A stretch of 64,000 nt of DNA from Poronia punctata (lineage: Eukaryota > Ascomycota > Sordariomycetes > Xylariales > Xylariaceae), in NCBI GenBank assembly GCA_022579005.1, contig MU401599.1, positions 37,068 through 101,067 of the forward strand. Reading direction: 5' to 3'. Position numbers and translations under genes: made by a program. The notes below the pieces were generated by a model. The model was not told the origin of the DNA and ran no database searches. It was given only the letters and a program-made list of their open reading frames with translations. Positions 1 to 10,276 of this stretch are shown here, one piece after another. The first letter of the stretch is position 1. The number at the start of each line of letters is the position of its first letter.

Positions 1-477
1 GCGTCACATCTAGCGCACCAGACGAGGCAGCTGCACAACCTAACATTCCCCCTGCTCTCGCCTCTTGTGGCGCCTCCCGACCCGGACACTATAGACAGCC
101 TACTCCCAATACTTCAGTCTGTCTCTAATGACATGCCTCGGCCGGCTACTTCGGCATTCGACTCCTTGGCCGCGTTACATTCGGTCACGTCAGATCTCAT
201 ACAGACCCTGAATTACTTATCAGACACTATACACATGTCGCGGCAGACAACAACCACTGCCACGCGGAGACTACGGACGGCCAAGGAAATGGTGTCCGAG
301 ATGAGAAGGGAAGAAGAGCTGAAGGAAGAAGGTGAGAGGTGGTTGACGAGGGGAAACTGGGGTGAAAGGCTCCAGAATCGTGAATGCGCCGGTGTCTGTC
401 GAGATGTAGTTGGTGGGTTTGAGGAGGTATGCAACGGTTGGAGAGCGCGACTACTTGCTCAAGCTGAGTCGGTCTAG
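1..477 (+). CDS. 3' end of an unidentified protein-coding gene (partial)
   Basis: The reading frame is open from base 1 to a TAG at 475-477, giving the last 158 residues of a protein that begins upstream of the window. The first methionine-like codon inside the window (GTG at 67) has no special status; the frame simply continues through it. The visible part looks mostly helical: a Ser/Thr/Leu-rich stretch, then a charged segment rich in Arg, Glu and Lys (RREEELKEEGERW), and a Cys/Trp-containing end (two Cys in ECAGVC, a third in EEVCNGW). I see no transmembrane segment or catalytic motif and do not recognise the family. The charged helix would suit a coiled-coil or scaffold protein, which is inference. 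It converges with RTT103, whose stop lies 671 bp away. Confidence 0.6.
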   Translation, partial: ASHLAHQTRQLHNLTFPLLSPLVAPPDPDTIDSLLPILQSVSNDMPRPATSAFDSLAALHSVTSDLIQTLNYLSDTIHMSRQTTTTATRRLRTAKEMVSEMRREEELKEEGERWLTRGNWGERLQNRECAGVCRDVVGGFEEVCNGWRARLLAQAESV

Positions 478-1148
478 AAAGCCATGGTTCAAATGATGAA
501 GAATCTAAATCGGGGGCTTGGCAGGCCCCCCTGTCCGGCTGAGGCGTTCCCGCCTGAGACTTACCCGGAAGACTTCCTTTGTGGTTCCGCAAGAGGGGAA
601 CAATAAGTGTGACCACGGACCAACTTCGTTGTCATGCATTTTGAACCATTTGAGAGATACATAGAAACATGGAATTTTGCATACGGAGAAGCTAGCACCG
701 GAGCAATAATACATGGTTAGATACCTTCTACCGCCCCCCTAAGCCCCTCCACTACACGCTAGGTAGACCCCTCTTTACCGCGGCCCTCGCGCGCCACGGA
801 AATAATGTGAGTCTTGGTTGCTTCTCGCCCGTCGTGCTACACCAACCTGTTTGGCTACGTGGAAGTATGCTGCCTTTTTTATCCAGCCTGATAATCGATG
901 GCACTGCCACCCGAGCCCTGTAGTCCAATCATGTGAAAATAGACATCTCCCTCCGTGCAAAGCAGGGTAAGCGGACACCGAGCTTACTCCAGATAGTAGC
1001 TTCGGACGATTATGCTTGTGGATTTCGCTAAACCGGGATTCCGCGCTGATACCCTCAACTTAGCTATTATATGTATTTGGTAAAGTACTTGGAAGGATAC
1101 GAGCTAGGATGGCCCACGCTCGCCAGGCATCCTATGTCCCGCTGTCAC
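478..1148. other. Convergent intergenic region
   Basis: This 671-bp stretch lies between the stops of the partial gene and RTT103. It should hold both 3' untranslated regions. I see no gene, repeat or RNA in it. Confidence 0.6.
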
Positions 1149-2673
1149 TTAGCTGGCACTGCTGTCCTTTCGCAGCATCTCTGCTACATCCGCGTCGATT
1201 GCAGCATCCCCACCCAGATCTGGAAATTCGTCCGCATTGTCTAGTCGTCTCTTTTTCGCGCCGTTAGTAGAAGAGGCAACCGACTTATATACGACCTCGC
1301 CCGCCCTGGAACCAGAGCCTGACAGAGAATCACTATTTGTGACATCAACAGTACGAGATGGCAACAGATTCTCGGGAGCGACTTCCGGAGACCTTTCGGG
1401 CGCGGAATTTGGCTCCGGTTCGAACTCTTCCTCGTCGTTTGATGGTGGTGTGAGGGCCTCAATCTCGGGCCTATCTGGCTCCGCGCCTCGGTCGTCGTTC
1501 AGCTCTTCCCCAGTAATATAAGGCTCATCATTTGGGAGGCCCGCTATAATGGCGCGCTCTACCTCGGTCTTCTTGTCTTCGACCTTTGCCTTCCTTTGCA
1601 TGATGGTCTCAAGCTCATTTTCTTCGTCTAGCAAGGCACTCCGATTTGTGTCCAAGAGCTTCTGCAGTTGATTAACGAGCTCTCTGCGTGCCTTGACACA
1701 CTGCTCCACCGCCCCCTCCGCCTGGGCCAGGCTTTTCAATAGACCGCTAAGCCGGGCAGCATAGACAGGGGCCGAGGGAACAGTGCTGCCCGGGCCCATT
1801 AGGTCACCATAATCGGCATTTGCCGTTTTAACTGCACTCTTGCTGCTCAAGAGTGACTTGGATACATTATGCTGTGGCGTCGCGAGCGGCGATAGCTCAG
1901 CAGGAAGGGAGGAAGAGGCCGTAGCAAATATAGATCCGCCGAGGCCGCTCTTGACTGCTGTACCACGGGCCTTGTCGATATCTGCGCAATGTCAGTCCAG
2001 GATGTTCTTGTTCTTCGTCTGGTGCAGAGGGGCGTAAGTAATGCCATCGAAGTACCGGTCCTTACCTTGAATACGGGCGTCAACCGCTTGCTGAATAGGG
2101 ACTTCGAATACCCCGCGATCTCTCCAAACGTCAACCACCCTGCGAATGCGTTGTTGGATATCAAGAGTTGCACCCTTGTAGGCAACAGCAACTGCTTCGG
2201 CTACAGCTGGTGAGAAGGAGACGAGGAACTCCTCCTTGCGACGGGCCTTAGATTGTTGGACTACTTCTAAAGCGACATGTTGTGAGCGAGAGGTTGCCGC
2301 TACGGGCCGGACGAAGATGAATGATAATGTACATGGCTGGAAGAGAGGAGACCAGGGCCAGCTAAAACTTACCATTGGCGAGGTAGATCAGATTCAAGCG
2401 TTTATGACTGGGGGAGTCTCTCAACTTTCTTAGCCAAAGTTGGACAGTATGATCTGCGTGGCGTCTGGTACAAACATAAACAGAGTAAGTGTGTGCGAAC
2501 AATCAGAAAGGCAATGGGACAATGCTAGAGTGAAGTGGAAGCCAGGCGTGTTGCTTTGGCCATGGATTACTGTACCTGTAAAACATAATCCATTGGGCTA
2601 CGCCGACAATGCTGTCTTGTGTCTCTGAGAGAGATGACAGCTTGGCGAGGACGGCATCATCGTTGTACGCCAT
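1149..2673 (-). CDS. RTT103: Rtt103-like RNA polymerase II CTD-interacting protein (CID domain)
   Basis: Proteins of this family bind the Ser2-phosphorylated C-terminal domain of RNA polymerase II in the nucleus and link it to 3'-end processing and Rat1-dependent termination. I read four exons on the minus strand: 2673-2576, 2464-2373, 2266-2066 and 1981-1149, giving 407 residues. Donors are GTACAG, GTAAGT and GTAAGG, and each junction keeps phase. Residues 1 to about 135 form the CID fold, with a start MAYNDDAVLAKLSSLSETQ, a segment QLWLRKLRDSPSHKRLNL and VVQQSKARRKEEF, all typical of Rtt103/RPRD proteins. A helical coiled-coil segment follows (about residues 195-275), then an acidic Pro/Ser-rich tail. 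The start is chosen because the first exon encodes the family-typical N-terminus. It is divergent from the clathrin light chain gene. Confidence 0.9.
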
Positions 2674-3766
2674 AGGAAAGACGGCGGCAGGCTATTTGGT
2701 CAAACTGAAGCTTTTGGTGTTCCAGTCTGTCCCAGTCTTTTGAAATACAAAAAGCACCACAGGACAGGGACTTTGCTAGTGCCGTTTCTGCACCGAATGA
2801 TCTTTCTTGAGAGCCGGGAGCACCTGCGCTGTCTCCCTATTTCTCTGTACTGATGTGACTGGGTTGAAGATGAAATGGCTGGATTGATCGCTCCAAGCTC
2901 GGTAGCAAGATGGGCGAATTTAATAGCCGAGTCAACAATCTACAAGATCTCTGCACAATGAATCAAGCGTTGCGAGACATACGGACGATCGATGAATGGC
3001 TATAGCTACTAATAATCCTTCGTCTTGGATTCCAAACCTTTCAGAAGAGTATAATAGAGAGCTTGGAAGGTGAGCGTCAGAGAAATGGAAGAGGCCCAGA
3101 TACACGTAAAGCAAAAAGAAGGTTGCGCGACAGGATTTGACTTCCATGTTGTCAATAGGCAAGGTACATAATGTATGTATGTACGCCTGTATGAGTAGGA
3201 TAGGTACTTGCACGTACAGTTACGTTAAGTACCTAGGTAGTACTTGCTAGCCTGTTAAGGTGAAATGAATACGAGTAGGTACCTACTCGTAGATTCCCTT
3301 GATATTAAGTACCCTAGGGCGCAGGCGGGTATACGAGTACCTAGTAGGTATTTCAGCAGGGTGTTATGCTATTGCTTGCCAACCAGAAAAATAACATTGT
3401 TGTATTTGTGGAGAGTGATGGTGGGCCATCGCTGGAGGAGATCCAGAGTGTACTGTGTAAAGACGTAAAGACAGAACAGAAGGTAGGTAGCAATCCCGGT
3501 TTGTTGTAAGTGCCACTGTATGTGCGTGTAGGTACTCCTCATCCAGGTACCTCTCTTAATGCACTTCCACTTCCACTTGCACATCGCAGATACATTACCC
3601 AACACGCAACGTTTACCGGTGACAGTCCGGAACCATCGCCAATTCTTTCCATTTGCACCTGGGAAAGTTCTAGTCGCTACCCGCCTCATACGATAATCTC
3701 TTGTCTTGAAATTTAGCGCAAACTACCTCTTCCTGTTCTCAGCTATCACAACCCTTATACCCCGAC
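2674..3766. promoter_or_regulatory. Divergent promoter region RTT103 / clathrin light chain
   Basis: This 1.1-kb spacer separates two divergent starts. It holds the 22-bp palindrome at 3270-3291, another TACGAGTA at 3332-3339 and many TAGGTACC-type steps. I could not assign a TATA box to either gene with confidence. Confidence 0.45.
3270..3291. repeat. Perfect 22-bp palindrome containing TACGAGTA / TACTCGTA
   Basis: The sequence is T, then ACGAGTAGGT, then its exact reverse complement, then A. It joins two copies of the dispersed 8-mer TACTCGTA head to head around a central GGTACC. It lies about 480 bp upstream of the clathrin light chain start and about 600 bp upstream of the RTT103 start. 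The function is unknown. Confidence 0.9.
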
Positions 3767-4597
3767 ATGGCAGACCGGTTTCCGTCTTTAGATGATTTTG
3801 ACTCTGGTGGTAAGTCTGTGCAGTCATAACAGCATTCCAACGTTACCTCTCTGACTATTTCCTTCTGCGCAGCGCAAACAGAGATCGGAGATGTGGGCTC
3901 GCCGTCTGCGGATGACTTCTTAGCCCGTGAGCGAGCTCTTCTCGGCGACGATGCCACCCAGTTCACTACGGGGAACGAATCCGCTGCCCTGGCCGACCCT
4001 TCAGATGACCTCCTCGGAGAAGGTAGCCCCGCTGGCAGTGCACAATTCGAGAGCCAGTTTCCCGATATCACATCGAACGACGTATGCCAACCGAACACAA
4101 TGTCTCTATAAATTGCATCATATACTAACTCGTTTGATTATCCACAGCAGGTTGGACCTGGAGGCGCTATTAGTGGGCCCTCAGTAAGCTACAACTCGGG
4201 CTATAATGCTTACGCCGAAGAGGAACAAGAGCCCGAGGTAATCAGAGAGTGGCGCGAGAAGCGTGATGCGGCCAACGCAAAACGAGCCGAGGAGTTTGAA
4301 CGCCAGAAACAGGAGACTATTAAGGAGGCGCAACAGAACATTGACGACTTTTATGAGAACTACAACAACAAGAAGGAGAAGATGATCGCTCAGACCCGCA
4401 AAGACGAAGAAGATTTCCTTGCCAACCGAGATAACACAACGTCTGGAGGCACCAGCTGGGAGCGTATTGCAAAGCTGGTGGACGTTAGTGGCAAAGGTCA
4501 GAAAGGTGGTGCCAGTGGCTCAGGCAAGGAGCGTTTCCGCGAGCTGTTGATGAGCTTGCGGAAGGATGAAAAGGCACCGGGCGCCGAGGGATATTAG
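3767..4597 (+). CDS. CLC1: Clathrin light chain
   Basis: The light chain binds the hub of the clathrin heavy chain and regulates coat assembly at the trans-Golgi and plasma membrane. Three exons, 3767-3809, 3873-4081 and 4148-4597, encode 233 residues, close to the usual fungal length of about 230-240. The start reads MADRFPSLDDFDSG. An acidic, disordered N-terminal third follows, then the heavy-chain-binding coiled coil from about residue 105 to 160 (VIREWREKRDAANAKRAEEF), and a conserved C-terminal end with WERIAKLVD and ERFRELLMSLRKDE. The first intron starts GTAAGT and the second GTATGC. The acceptor before exon 3 could be shifted by one CAG triplet, adding or removing one Gln. Identification is firm. 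Confidence 0.94.
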
Positions 4598-4973
4598 GCC
4601 TGATCCTCTTAACAATTCTGACGTAATAGAGCTTTGCTCATAAGGAAAGGCGGCGTACACCACCCAAGGCCCAACGTTGGGTTCTCTAGACGACGGGAGT
4701 GTATGGGACTACTGTATTTTTAGACTACACGTTGCGCAGTATGATATTGAGGTCGGACAAACTATGGGCTCATGTCTGCAGCGTAATGAATTGCCCATGG
4801 CGGACAGACTGACAGACTGACCGAAAATGATGAAGAGGGAGACCCAGATTTATAGTCCAAATACGAAAAGGTTGCCTGTATGGCGCTCTATTGATCGAGC
4901 CTAATGAAACAGAGTGGGCGGCTTTGCCCTGTAGCGTATGATCTTTGCCTCACCCATGAGCTGTGAGGCTTGC

Positions 4974-5326
4974 TTAGTCTCCAAAGCAGCTGTTATAGCC
5001 CAGAATCTTGCGGCCCATCATGTACATCGACGCTGTCAGACCGTCAGACACTGATATTGACAGAAAGTTCACATTAAGACAACAACTCACCACCAAAGGT
5101 ACCCCATAGTAGGACCTGGTACGGAACCATCAACTTGGAGCTTCGGGGGTTCTGCGTCATATTGGTTAATCGGGCGATATCTACGAGCTTTCGAGTACCG
5201 CGTAGAAGTAGGAAGAATATCGCGCGTGTGGGCGGGGGGACATACGATCTGCCAGAGACGGGTGTGCTGCTTGTAGGCTTGCTGGTAGAACCGCTGGTGC
5301 TCGGGCACCTTGTTGGGGGCGTTCAT
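4974..5326 (-). CDS. COX7: Cytochrome c oxidase subunit VII (Cox7)
   Basis: This is a small nuclear-encoded subunit of respiratory complex IV in the mitochondrial inner membrane. Three short exons on the minus strand, 5326-5246, 5151-5091 and 5032-4974, encode only 66 residues. The protein starts MNAPNKVPEHQRFYQQAYKQ, continues with an Arg/Ser turn (NPRSSKL), has one membrane segment (about residues 34-53) and ends with a GRKILGYNSCFGD tail, as in fungal Cox7. Introns of 94 and 58 bp have GTATGT and GTGAGT donors and keep phase. I took the ATG at 5326 as start because it gives the family N-terminus. A 5'-UTR intron may end just before it, since GCTAAT and TTGCAG precede the coding sequence by a few bases. 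It is divergent from the PPR-like gene. Confidence 0.88.
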
Positions 5327-6003
5327 CAAACTGCAATTGCTTCCATTAGCATTCTCTTGTCCAACCAAATACGTCCACAGAAACATAAACAACATGGGTC
5401 AAGAGGGCGGCGGCGGTAGCAGCCATTGATCGGGTACTCGGGGAAAAGGACTCTCTCGAATGCGGAGTATCTCAGGCTTGGTTAACATACCCCATGATGA
5501 ATGTCGAAAAGCTGGATTCGAGCTGTCTACCAGGAGAGGTCAATGGATATGCAGATTGAAGGCAAGCAAGCTTTGGTTCAAGCTTGAGGGTTCCGGCGTT
5601 CGCTCATAGACTGGCCTTTTGGCGTGGTTCGATTGGCTAGCTGGGGCCGCAGAGTGACTAAGGTAGTAGCTACGCCTAATTGTCGGGGAAATACCTGAAA
5701 TATCCTAGACTACATAGAGGAGGTCGCAAGTTTCTGTGGGCCTTTGTAGGTAATGTACCTTACGCGTAATTAGGTACAGCGTGCGTACCTACATGTGGTT
5801 ACCACCCATTTGGAGGTCTGAGCACTGAGGTAATGTACCTTTATTTACGACTATGAATACCTATCTCAAGTTTCTTCTTGAGGGTCTGAATTTCCCATCC
5901 CAACCTGTGCTGGATAGCACAAACTCCACCACAACATTACGGTCAACGTTTAGCTGGGCCTCGTGACGGAGATCTGACGTATGGCCGCATTCATATTACA
6001 GTA
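5327..6003. promoter_or_regulatory. Divergent promoter region COX7 / PPR-like gene
   Basis: This 677-bp spacer lies between two divergent genes for mitochondrial proteins. It contains a 14-bp direct repeat, AGGTAATGTACCTT, at 5748-5761 and 5828-5841. Each copy has 5-bp inverted arms, AGGTA and TACCT. Confidence 0.5.
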
Positions 6004-8460
6004 ATGCGGCTAGGGGGCCGATTAATTCGACAAGTGAAGCTCGAGCGACATGGCCTCTCTTTGCACGTGTCCGTCCGACTTATATGTTCACAGCCATGCT
6101 CTGGCGACGGGCGCTGGTCGATTCCACGAGACCAGAACAGCGCGCGTCGCTCCTCAGCGTCCTTTTACGATTACCAGGAAAACTCTGCTATAAGCTTGCC
6201 TGAGCTGCAGATTCCTGAAGCTTCGCGTCCCACCCGTTCTCCCCTGCAAAAGGCAAGCGCGCCCCTTGTCCACGAGTCCACTATATTTCAAAAATGGAGG
6301 TCCTTGGTAACCGATCCGGCTCGCCTGTTGGTCGAGTCCGATTTCGCTCGAGAGGGACCTGCGAAGAATCTGAAAGGCCCTTTACTGGTCAATAAGTCGG
6401 AGAATCGTACGGATATGGCTCTCTGGGGTTGTCTTTTGGACTTCCAGACGCGCATCAACGGGCCTGCCGGGGTTGTAAAAATATGGAAGGGGCTCTGGGG
6501 TCGCAAGGCGCTGTATCATGTTGACGGCCCTTTGGCTGAGATGTTCTGGCGTGTTATCCTGGATGGCATCCTTGCATCTGACGATCCGCACCTTCTTGAG
6601 GGTGTCTGGCTCTATAGCGAATGGATGTTCGACTTGCACGGGGTCAGATGGCCACATCTCTACGCTACCATCATAACACATATGCTTCGCACGCATCAAT
6701 ATCGGCAGGTCTTGCCATGGGCGCTGCGGCTGACTCCCAATTTCTACCCTGGACCGGATGAGTTCGGAAAGATCATTACACGGTTCGCTTCTGACAGAGC
6801 GCTTAATGAAACTGGTACGCTCGAGTCGCTTTATAAGATGAATTGTGACCACAAGCTCTACAACACTTTGCTTCCGCATTTGTACAACCTCGGCGAGTCC
6901 GAAATGGCTAGAAAATGGCGCCGTCTCTGTATTCAGTACGGCGACTTGCCGCTGGAAAACTCAGCTGTTACACCATTCCTACGTTTCCTCCAAGCCTACC
7001 ACTGGCAGGACGACGAGGACCACCTATCACCCGTAGAGGCTGCCGTTTTACAGGCCGGGCCCCAACATGCGGCGGGGACGGGACCGAAGCTCTCGAGAGA
7101 GGCCGTAAACATAATATACGGGGAGACCTTTGGAATCTCTCCTAAGAATTACAACGATCGACTCGGCGCTAAGTGGCTTGCTAGCAGATGGGTGAGCCTC
7201 GACACGGCCGTATCGGCATTATCCGCTCTAGGCGTACAACGGATCGGTCCGTTGTCTCTTCAGTCCATCGGTCTTCGCGCCGGAAGCGCCGAGGAATTGG
7301 CGAATCGGATATCCCAGCTTGAGGAACAGCATATTCATATTGAGCAGTCGAATTACGTCGAGTTGGTACGTTACCTCGTGAGGCAAAAAGATGACGAACT
7401 TCTCCAAAACTTGTTAGAGAGCGATTTCCATCCAGACGTCTTCGATGACGTTGACTTGCAGACCAGGCTGCTAAGCTCTGGGACCGGTTCTTCGGAATGC
7501 CTGAATCATCAACTGCTGTTAGTCGCGAGGATAGTGGTTTTCCACCGATCGGCTCAAGACATAGCCAACAGTATTTTCCGCCTTCGCTTTCACAACAGGG
7601 ACCGAGACGGTGTACGACGTATCCTTGAAGACATGAAATCCAGGAATCTTATGCTCAACCCTGCGGAGGTGGAGCGTGTCCACGACAGCATAGCTGAGGA
7701 TTACGAAGCCGGAGAGAAGGGCCTATCTCTACCGCTTACCATGTTCTATCTCGCTGTGTTGCGGCAGCTAGGCATGATGGGCATACCCGCTCCTCTGTCG
7801 AGCTGGAGACTGCTCTTGATCAACATGGCACAGAATGGGGGATTCAACGAACTTGATAAGCTTTGCGTCGGGTTGATAGACGCGTTCTTCAAACCGTCCC
7901 CGCCGCGTCTCGGCTTTGTTCCTGTCCACGTCGCGGACGTCCCGCAGGCCATGAGAGACCCGAGATGGCATGTGCGTGAACAACAGGCCATCCACATCCC
8001 TCAGGACCTGCCTGTAGATTTGGAGACCCACCCTCTCAGGCTTCTGTTCAACGAGGAGCTTATCGCCCACATGATACAAAGTGCCTTCGTCGCCGCGTTA
8101 GGACAGGGGTACGTAACGAGACACGGAAAACGGTATCACCCTTTTGAGACGCAGGCTATACGGATCAGGACTGTACTGCGCACGTTGCGGGTACTGTATA
8201 ACCGGGTGCCATTGGTTGACGTGAAAGTGCTCCAGTGCATTCTGACAGACTGTCTTGTACAACTCTATGCCCGCGAGAAGGCTCCTACTACAAAAGTGAA
8301 GAAGATGAGGGCACGAAACACTCTGACACTATCGGAGATGAAACAAGTTATAGACGAGGCGTGGGGCGGGAACCTCCTGCCATCTGTAACAGTGTTGCGG
8401 GAGACAATTCAGAAAGGCAGTGCCGCTTCACAGGGTCCTGAATGTGACAAGGGCATATAA
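6004..8460 (+). CDS. Large helical-repeat (PPR-like) protein, probably mitochondrial
   Basis: A single-exon gene encodes 818 residues. The N-terminus is basic and free of acidic residues for the first 13 positions, consistent with a mitochondrial presequence. The body consists of repeated helical pairs, for example LYNTLLPHLYNLGESEMA near residue 284, HNRDRDGVRRILEDMKSRN near 530 and a C-terminal PLVDVKVLQCILTDCL near 738. This pattern matches the degenerate pentatricopeptide proteins that act on mitochondrial mRNAs in filamentous fungi (the Cya5/Pet309 type). I cannot assign the target transcript. The start is uncertain: the ATG at 6004 keeps one frame, but an ATG at 6084 in another frame opens a 39-codon peptide that looks like a good presequence and ends at 6203. 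I see no acceptable intron joining the two frames. Confidence 0.7.
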   Translation: MRLGGRLIRQVKLERHGLSLHVSVRLICSQPCSGDGRWSIPRDQNSARRSSASFYDYQENSAISLPELQIPEASRPTRSPLQKASAPLVHESTIFQKWRSLVTDPARLLVESDFAREGPAKNLKGPLLVNKSENRTDMALWGCLLDFQTRINGPAGVVKIWKGLWGRKALYHVDGPLAEMFWRVILDGILASDDPHLLEGVWLYSEWMFDLHGVRWPHLYATIITHMLRTHQYRQVLPWALRLTPNFYPGPDEFGKIITRFASDRALNETGTLESLYKMNCDHKLYNTLLPHLYNLGESEMARKWRRLCIQYGDLPLENSAVTPFLRFLQAYHWQDDEDHLSPVEAAVLQAGPQHAAGTGPKLSREAVNIIYGETFGISPKNYNDRLGAKWLASRWVSLDTAVSALSALGVQRIGPLSLQSIGLRAGSAEELANRISQLEEQHIHIEQSNYVELVRYLVRQKDDELLQNLLESDFHPDVFDDVDLQTRLLSSGTGSSECLNHQLLLVARIVVFHRSAQDIANSIFRLRFHNRDRDGVRRILEDMKSRNLMLNPAEVERVHDSIAEDYEAGEKGLSLPLTMFYLAVLRQLGMMGIPAPLSSWRLLLINMAQNGGFNELDKLCVGLIDAFFKPSPPRLGFVPVHVADVPQAMRDPRWHVREQQAIHIPQDLPVDLETHPLRLLFNEELIAHMIQSAFVAALGQGYVTRHGKRYHPFETQAIRIRTVLRTLRVLYNRVPLVDVKVLQCILTDCLVQLYAREKAPTTKVKKMRARNTLTLSEMKQVIDEAWGGNLLPSVTVLRETIQKGSAASQGPECDKGI

Positions 8461-8854
8461 AGCTTGTCAAGGGGAATCATGACCCGAATGAGCAGATGGG
8501 TAACTACAGAGGCCTCATGGTTTGCAAAAGCACGTGATATAAGAGCCTACGCAATATTAAATATCTGCCAAGATGTACTTATACTGCCACTGCTACACCC
8601 TTTTCTCTTCCTGTACTATATTACGGCTATAAATAATACCCCAGCATATATAGAGGCGGATATGAACTCAATAAAGTTTAAAAAAAATATAGTATTAAGT
8701 CAGAAAGGCTGTATTGTTGCATTATTATGTTAGGTGCTATTGTTATAACAACTCTCAAGGGTCTAGAAATTCGCACACATGTCATGCGATTTAGAATACA
8801 GTAATCCACAGTATGTAATATTGCGACATTTAAACGCCAGGCACGCTCGTGGTG
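8461..8854. other. Convergent intergenic region
   Basis: This 394-bp AT-leaning spacer separates the stops of the PPR-like gene and TLG2. It is likely to carry both polyadenylation regions. No gene is seen. Confidence 0.6.
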
Positions 8855-10276
8855 CTAACCATCGCCACTATTTTTTACCCCTAGCTGATTTGTTGGCTTG
8901 GTCATATCGACCTCGCTATCAGCATCCCCGGCAGCGGCAGTGCCTGCCCCGGTAGCTGGGATGCTTCTGGCGTCTCCAGAGCTACGAAACTTCGGTTTGA
9001 GGGCGAGCAGTATTATGGCACCAACAACGAGCAACAGTAGCAAAAGGATAAGCTTGCGCTTTGTCGTCTTCTTCTGATAGCCCGAGGCGACAACGAGTTC
9101 CTTCTCGGCCGCCTTGACATCGGTAGCCATGCGCTCGACGTTGTAGTCGATACGGTCAAGCATGGTGCCTTGGTCTATGACCATTGTCTGTAGGTCCCGG
9201 AACAAGTCCGAGAGCTCAATGATGCCCTGTGCGATGTCTTCGATCTCGCGTTCGCGTTGTAGTATCGCAGCATCATTGCTGTGCAGAAGCCGCTGCGCCG
9301 TGGTTTGCTGAAGAGCCGACTGCGAATATGACCTGTCGGCATCGGACTCCAGGAGGGATGGATCAGTGGTGTAATTGGCAACACCCGCAGTTGCAAGGGG
9401 TGTCGAGCCGCGGTCGCCGCTAGGGGATACGGCGCCTAGACCAGCCATGCCGCGGAGCTCTGTAAGATGTTGCGTTAGCTTGTATTCTACAATGCGCTCT
9501 TTCTCTTCCACGAGGGCCATTTGTCTTGTCTCTCTCTTGCAAATGCCAAGCTGTCAAACAATGTAACTCGCGCCCAATTGCAATTCCATGGATCAAAGTG
9601 CAGGTGACGTACTCTTCAAATAAGCACTCTGCTTCTTCCGGAATCCGGCGCTGGCTTCCTGGACACGGCTTGCCAGGCTTATCTGTATGTTCTTAGCCAT
9701 GACCTCCTCGGCCCTCGTCATGGTGCCGGCCTGCTGGCCCTCGCGAACCATCTTCTCGACGCGTTGGATGCAGCGGTGGCATTCGTGGAAGTTCTTGGTT
9801 ATACGCTGTGTCAAGCGCTCGATTTCGCCCTCCTCGGCGCGCTTCGCTTCCTCATCGTTGAAACCCGGGAGAACGTGTTTCTGGTGCAGGCGCTCCAGGG
9901 TCTGTGATTCGCGGGCGACGTCAGCCAAGAGGTCAGTTACCTCGTCGTTCACGTCGGCCCAGCGCGGAGGTAGCAGGTCCATCTCGATGACGGCGTCCCC
10001 ATCATCGTGGTAGTCGGCCCCAGACAGCAGCCCCTGGGTATCCTCGGCACCCGCCCCCGGGCTTCCTCCGCCGTGGCCATGGCCGCCGAAGTCTGAGTAG
10101 CCGTGACCACCGGGCCCAGGGCCGTATCGCGTCTTCTTGGCCGGATGGTGGGCATAGGATTGGCGGTACGATATATAGCTAGTCACGGGATTCAGCGACA
10201 GTTAGCCGAGGTGAGGCAATGGCAAGCAGTTACACCGTGTATATTTTACGTACAGGTTGGTGCGGTCTCGCCACAT
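8855..10276 (-). CDS. TLG2: Tlg2 / syntaxin-16 type Qa-SNARE
   Basis: Tlg2 is the endosome-to-late-Golgi t-SNARE and also feeds the Cvt/autophagy route. Three exons on the minus strand, 10276-10254, 10178-9613 and 9459-8855, encode 397 residues. The 23-bp first exon gives MWRDRTN, and the junction reads into LYISYRQSYAHH, the conserved Tlg2 start. Then come a Gly/His-rich linker, the Habc helical domain (about residues 65-195), the Qa-SNARE motif ending LQTMVIDQGTMLDRIDYN with its central Gln, and a C-terminal membrane anchor (KLILLLLLLVVGAIILLAL) followed by about 40 residues. The second intron, 9612-9460, has a GTACGT donor and a GCTAAC branch site. It contains an in-frame ATG (9520) that could be mistaken for the start of a shorter protein. 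Confidence 0.92.

Noticed and set aside
1893..1904. Sequence matching the tRNA A-box consensus (TAGCTCAGCAGG)
   Set aside because: It lies inside the last RTT103 exon, has no B-box at the right distance and no cloverleaf around it.
8855..9520. Short 221-residue version of the TLG2 protein starting at 9520
   Set aside because: The segment 9460-9612 has a GTACGT donor, a GCTAAC branch site and an acceptor that restores KKLRGMAGLG; it is an intron, and the full protein starts at 10276.
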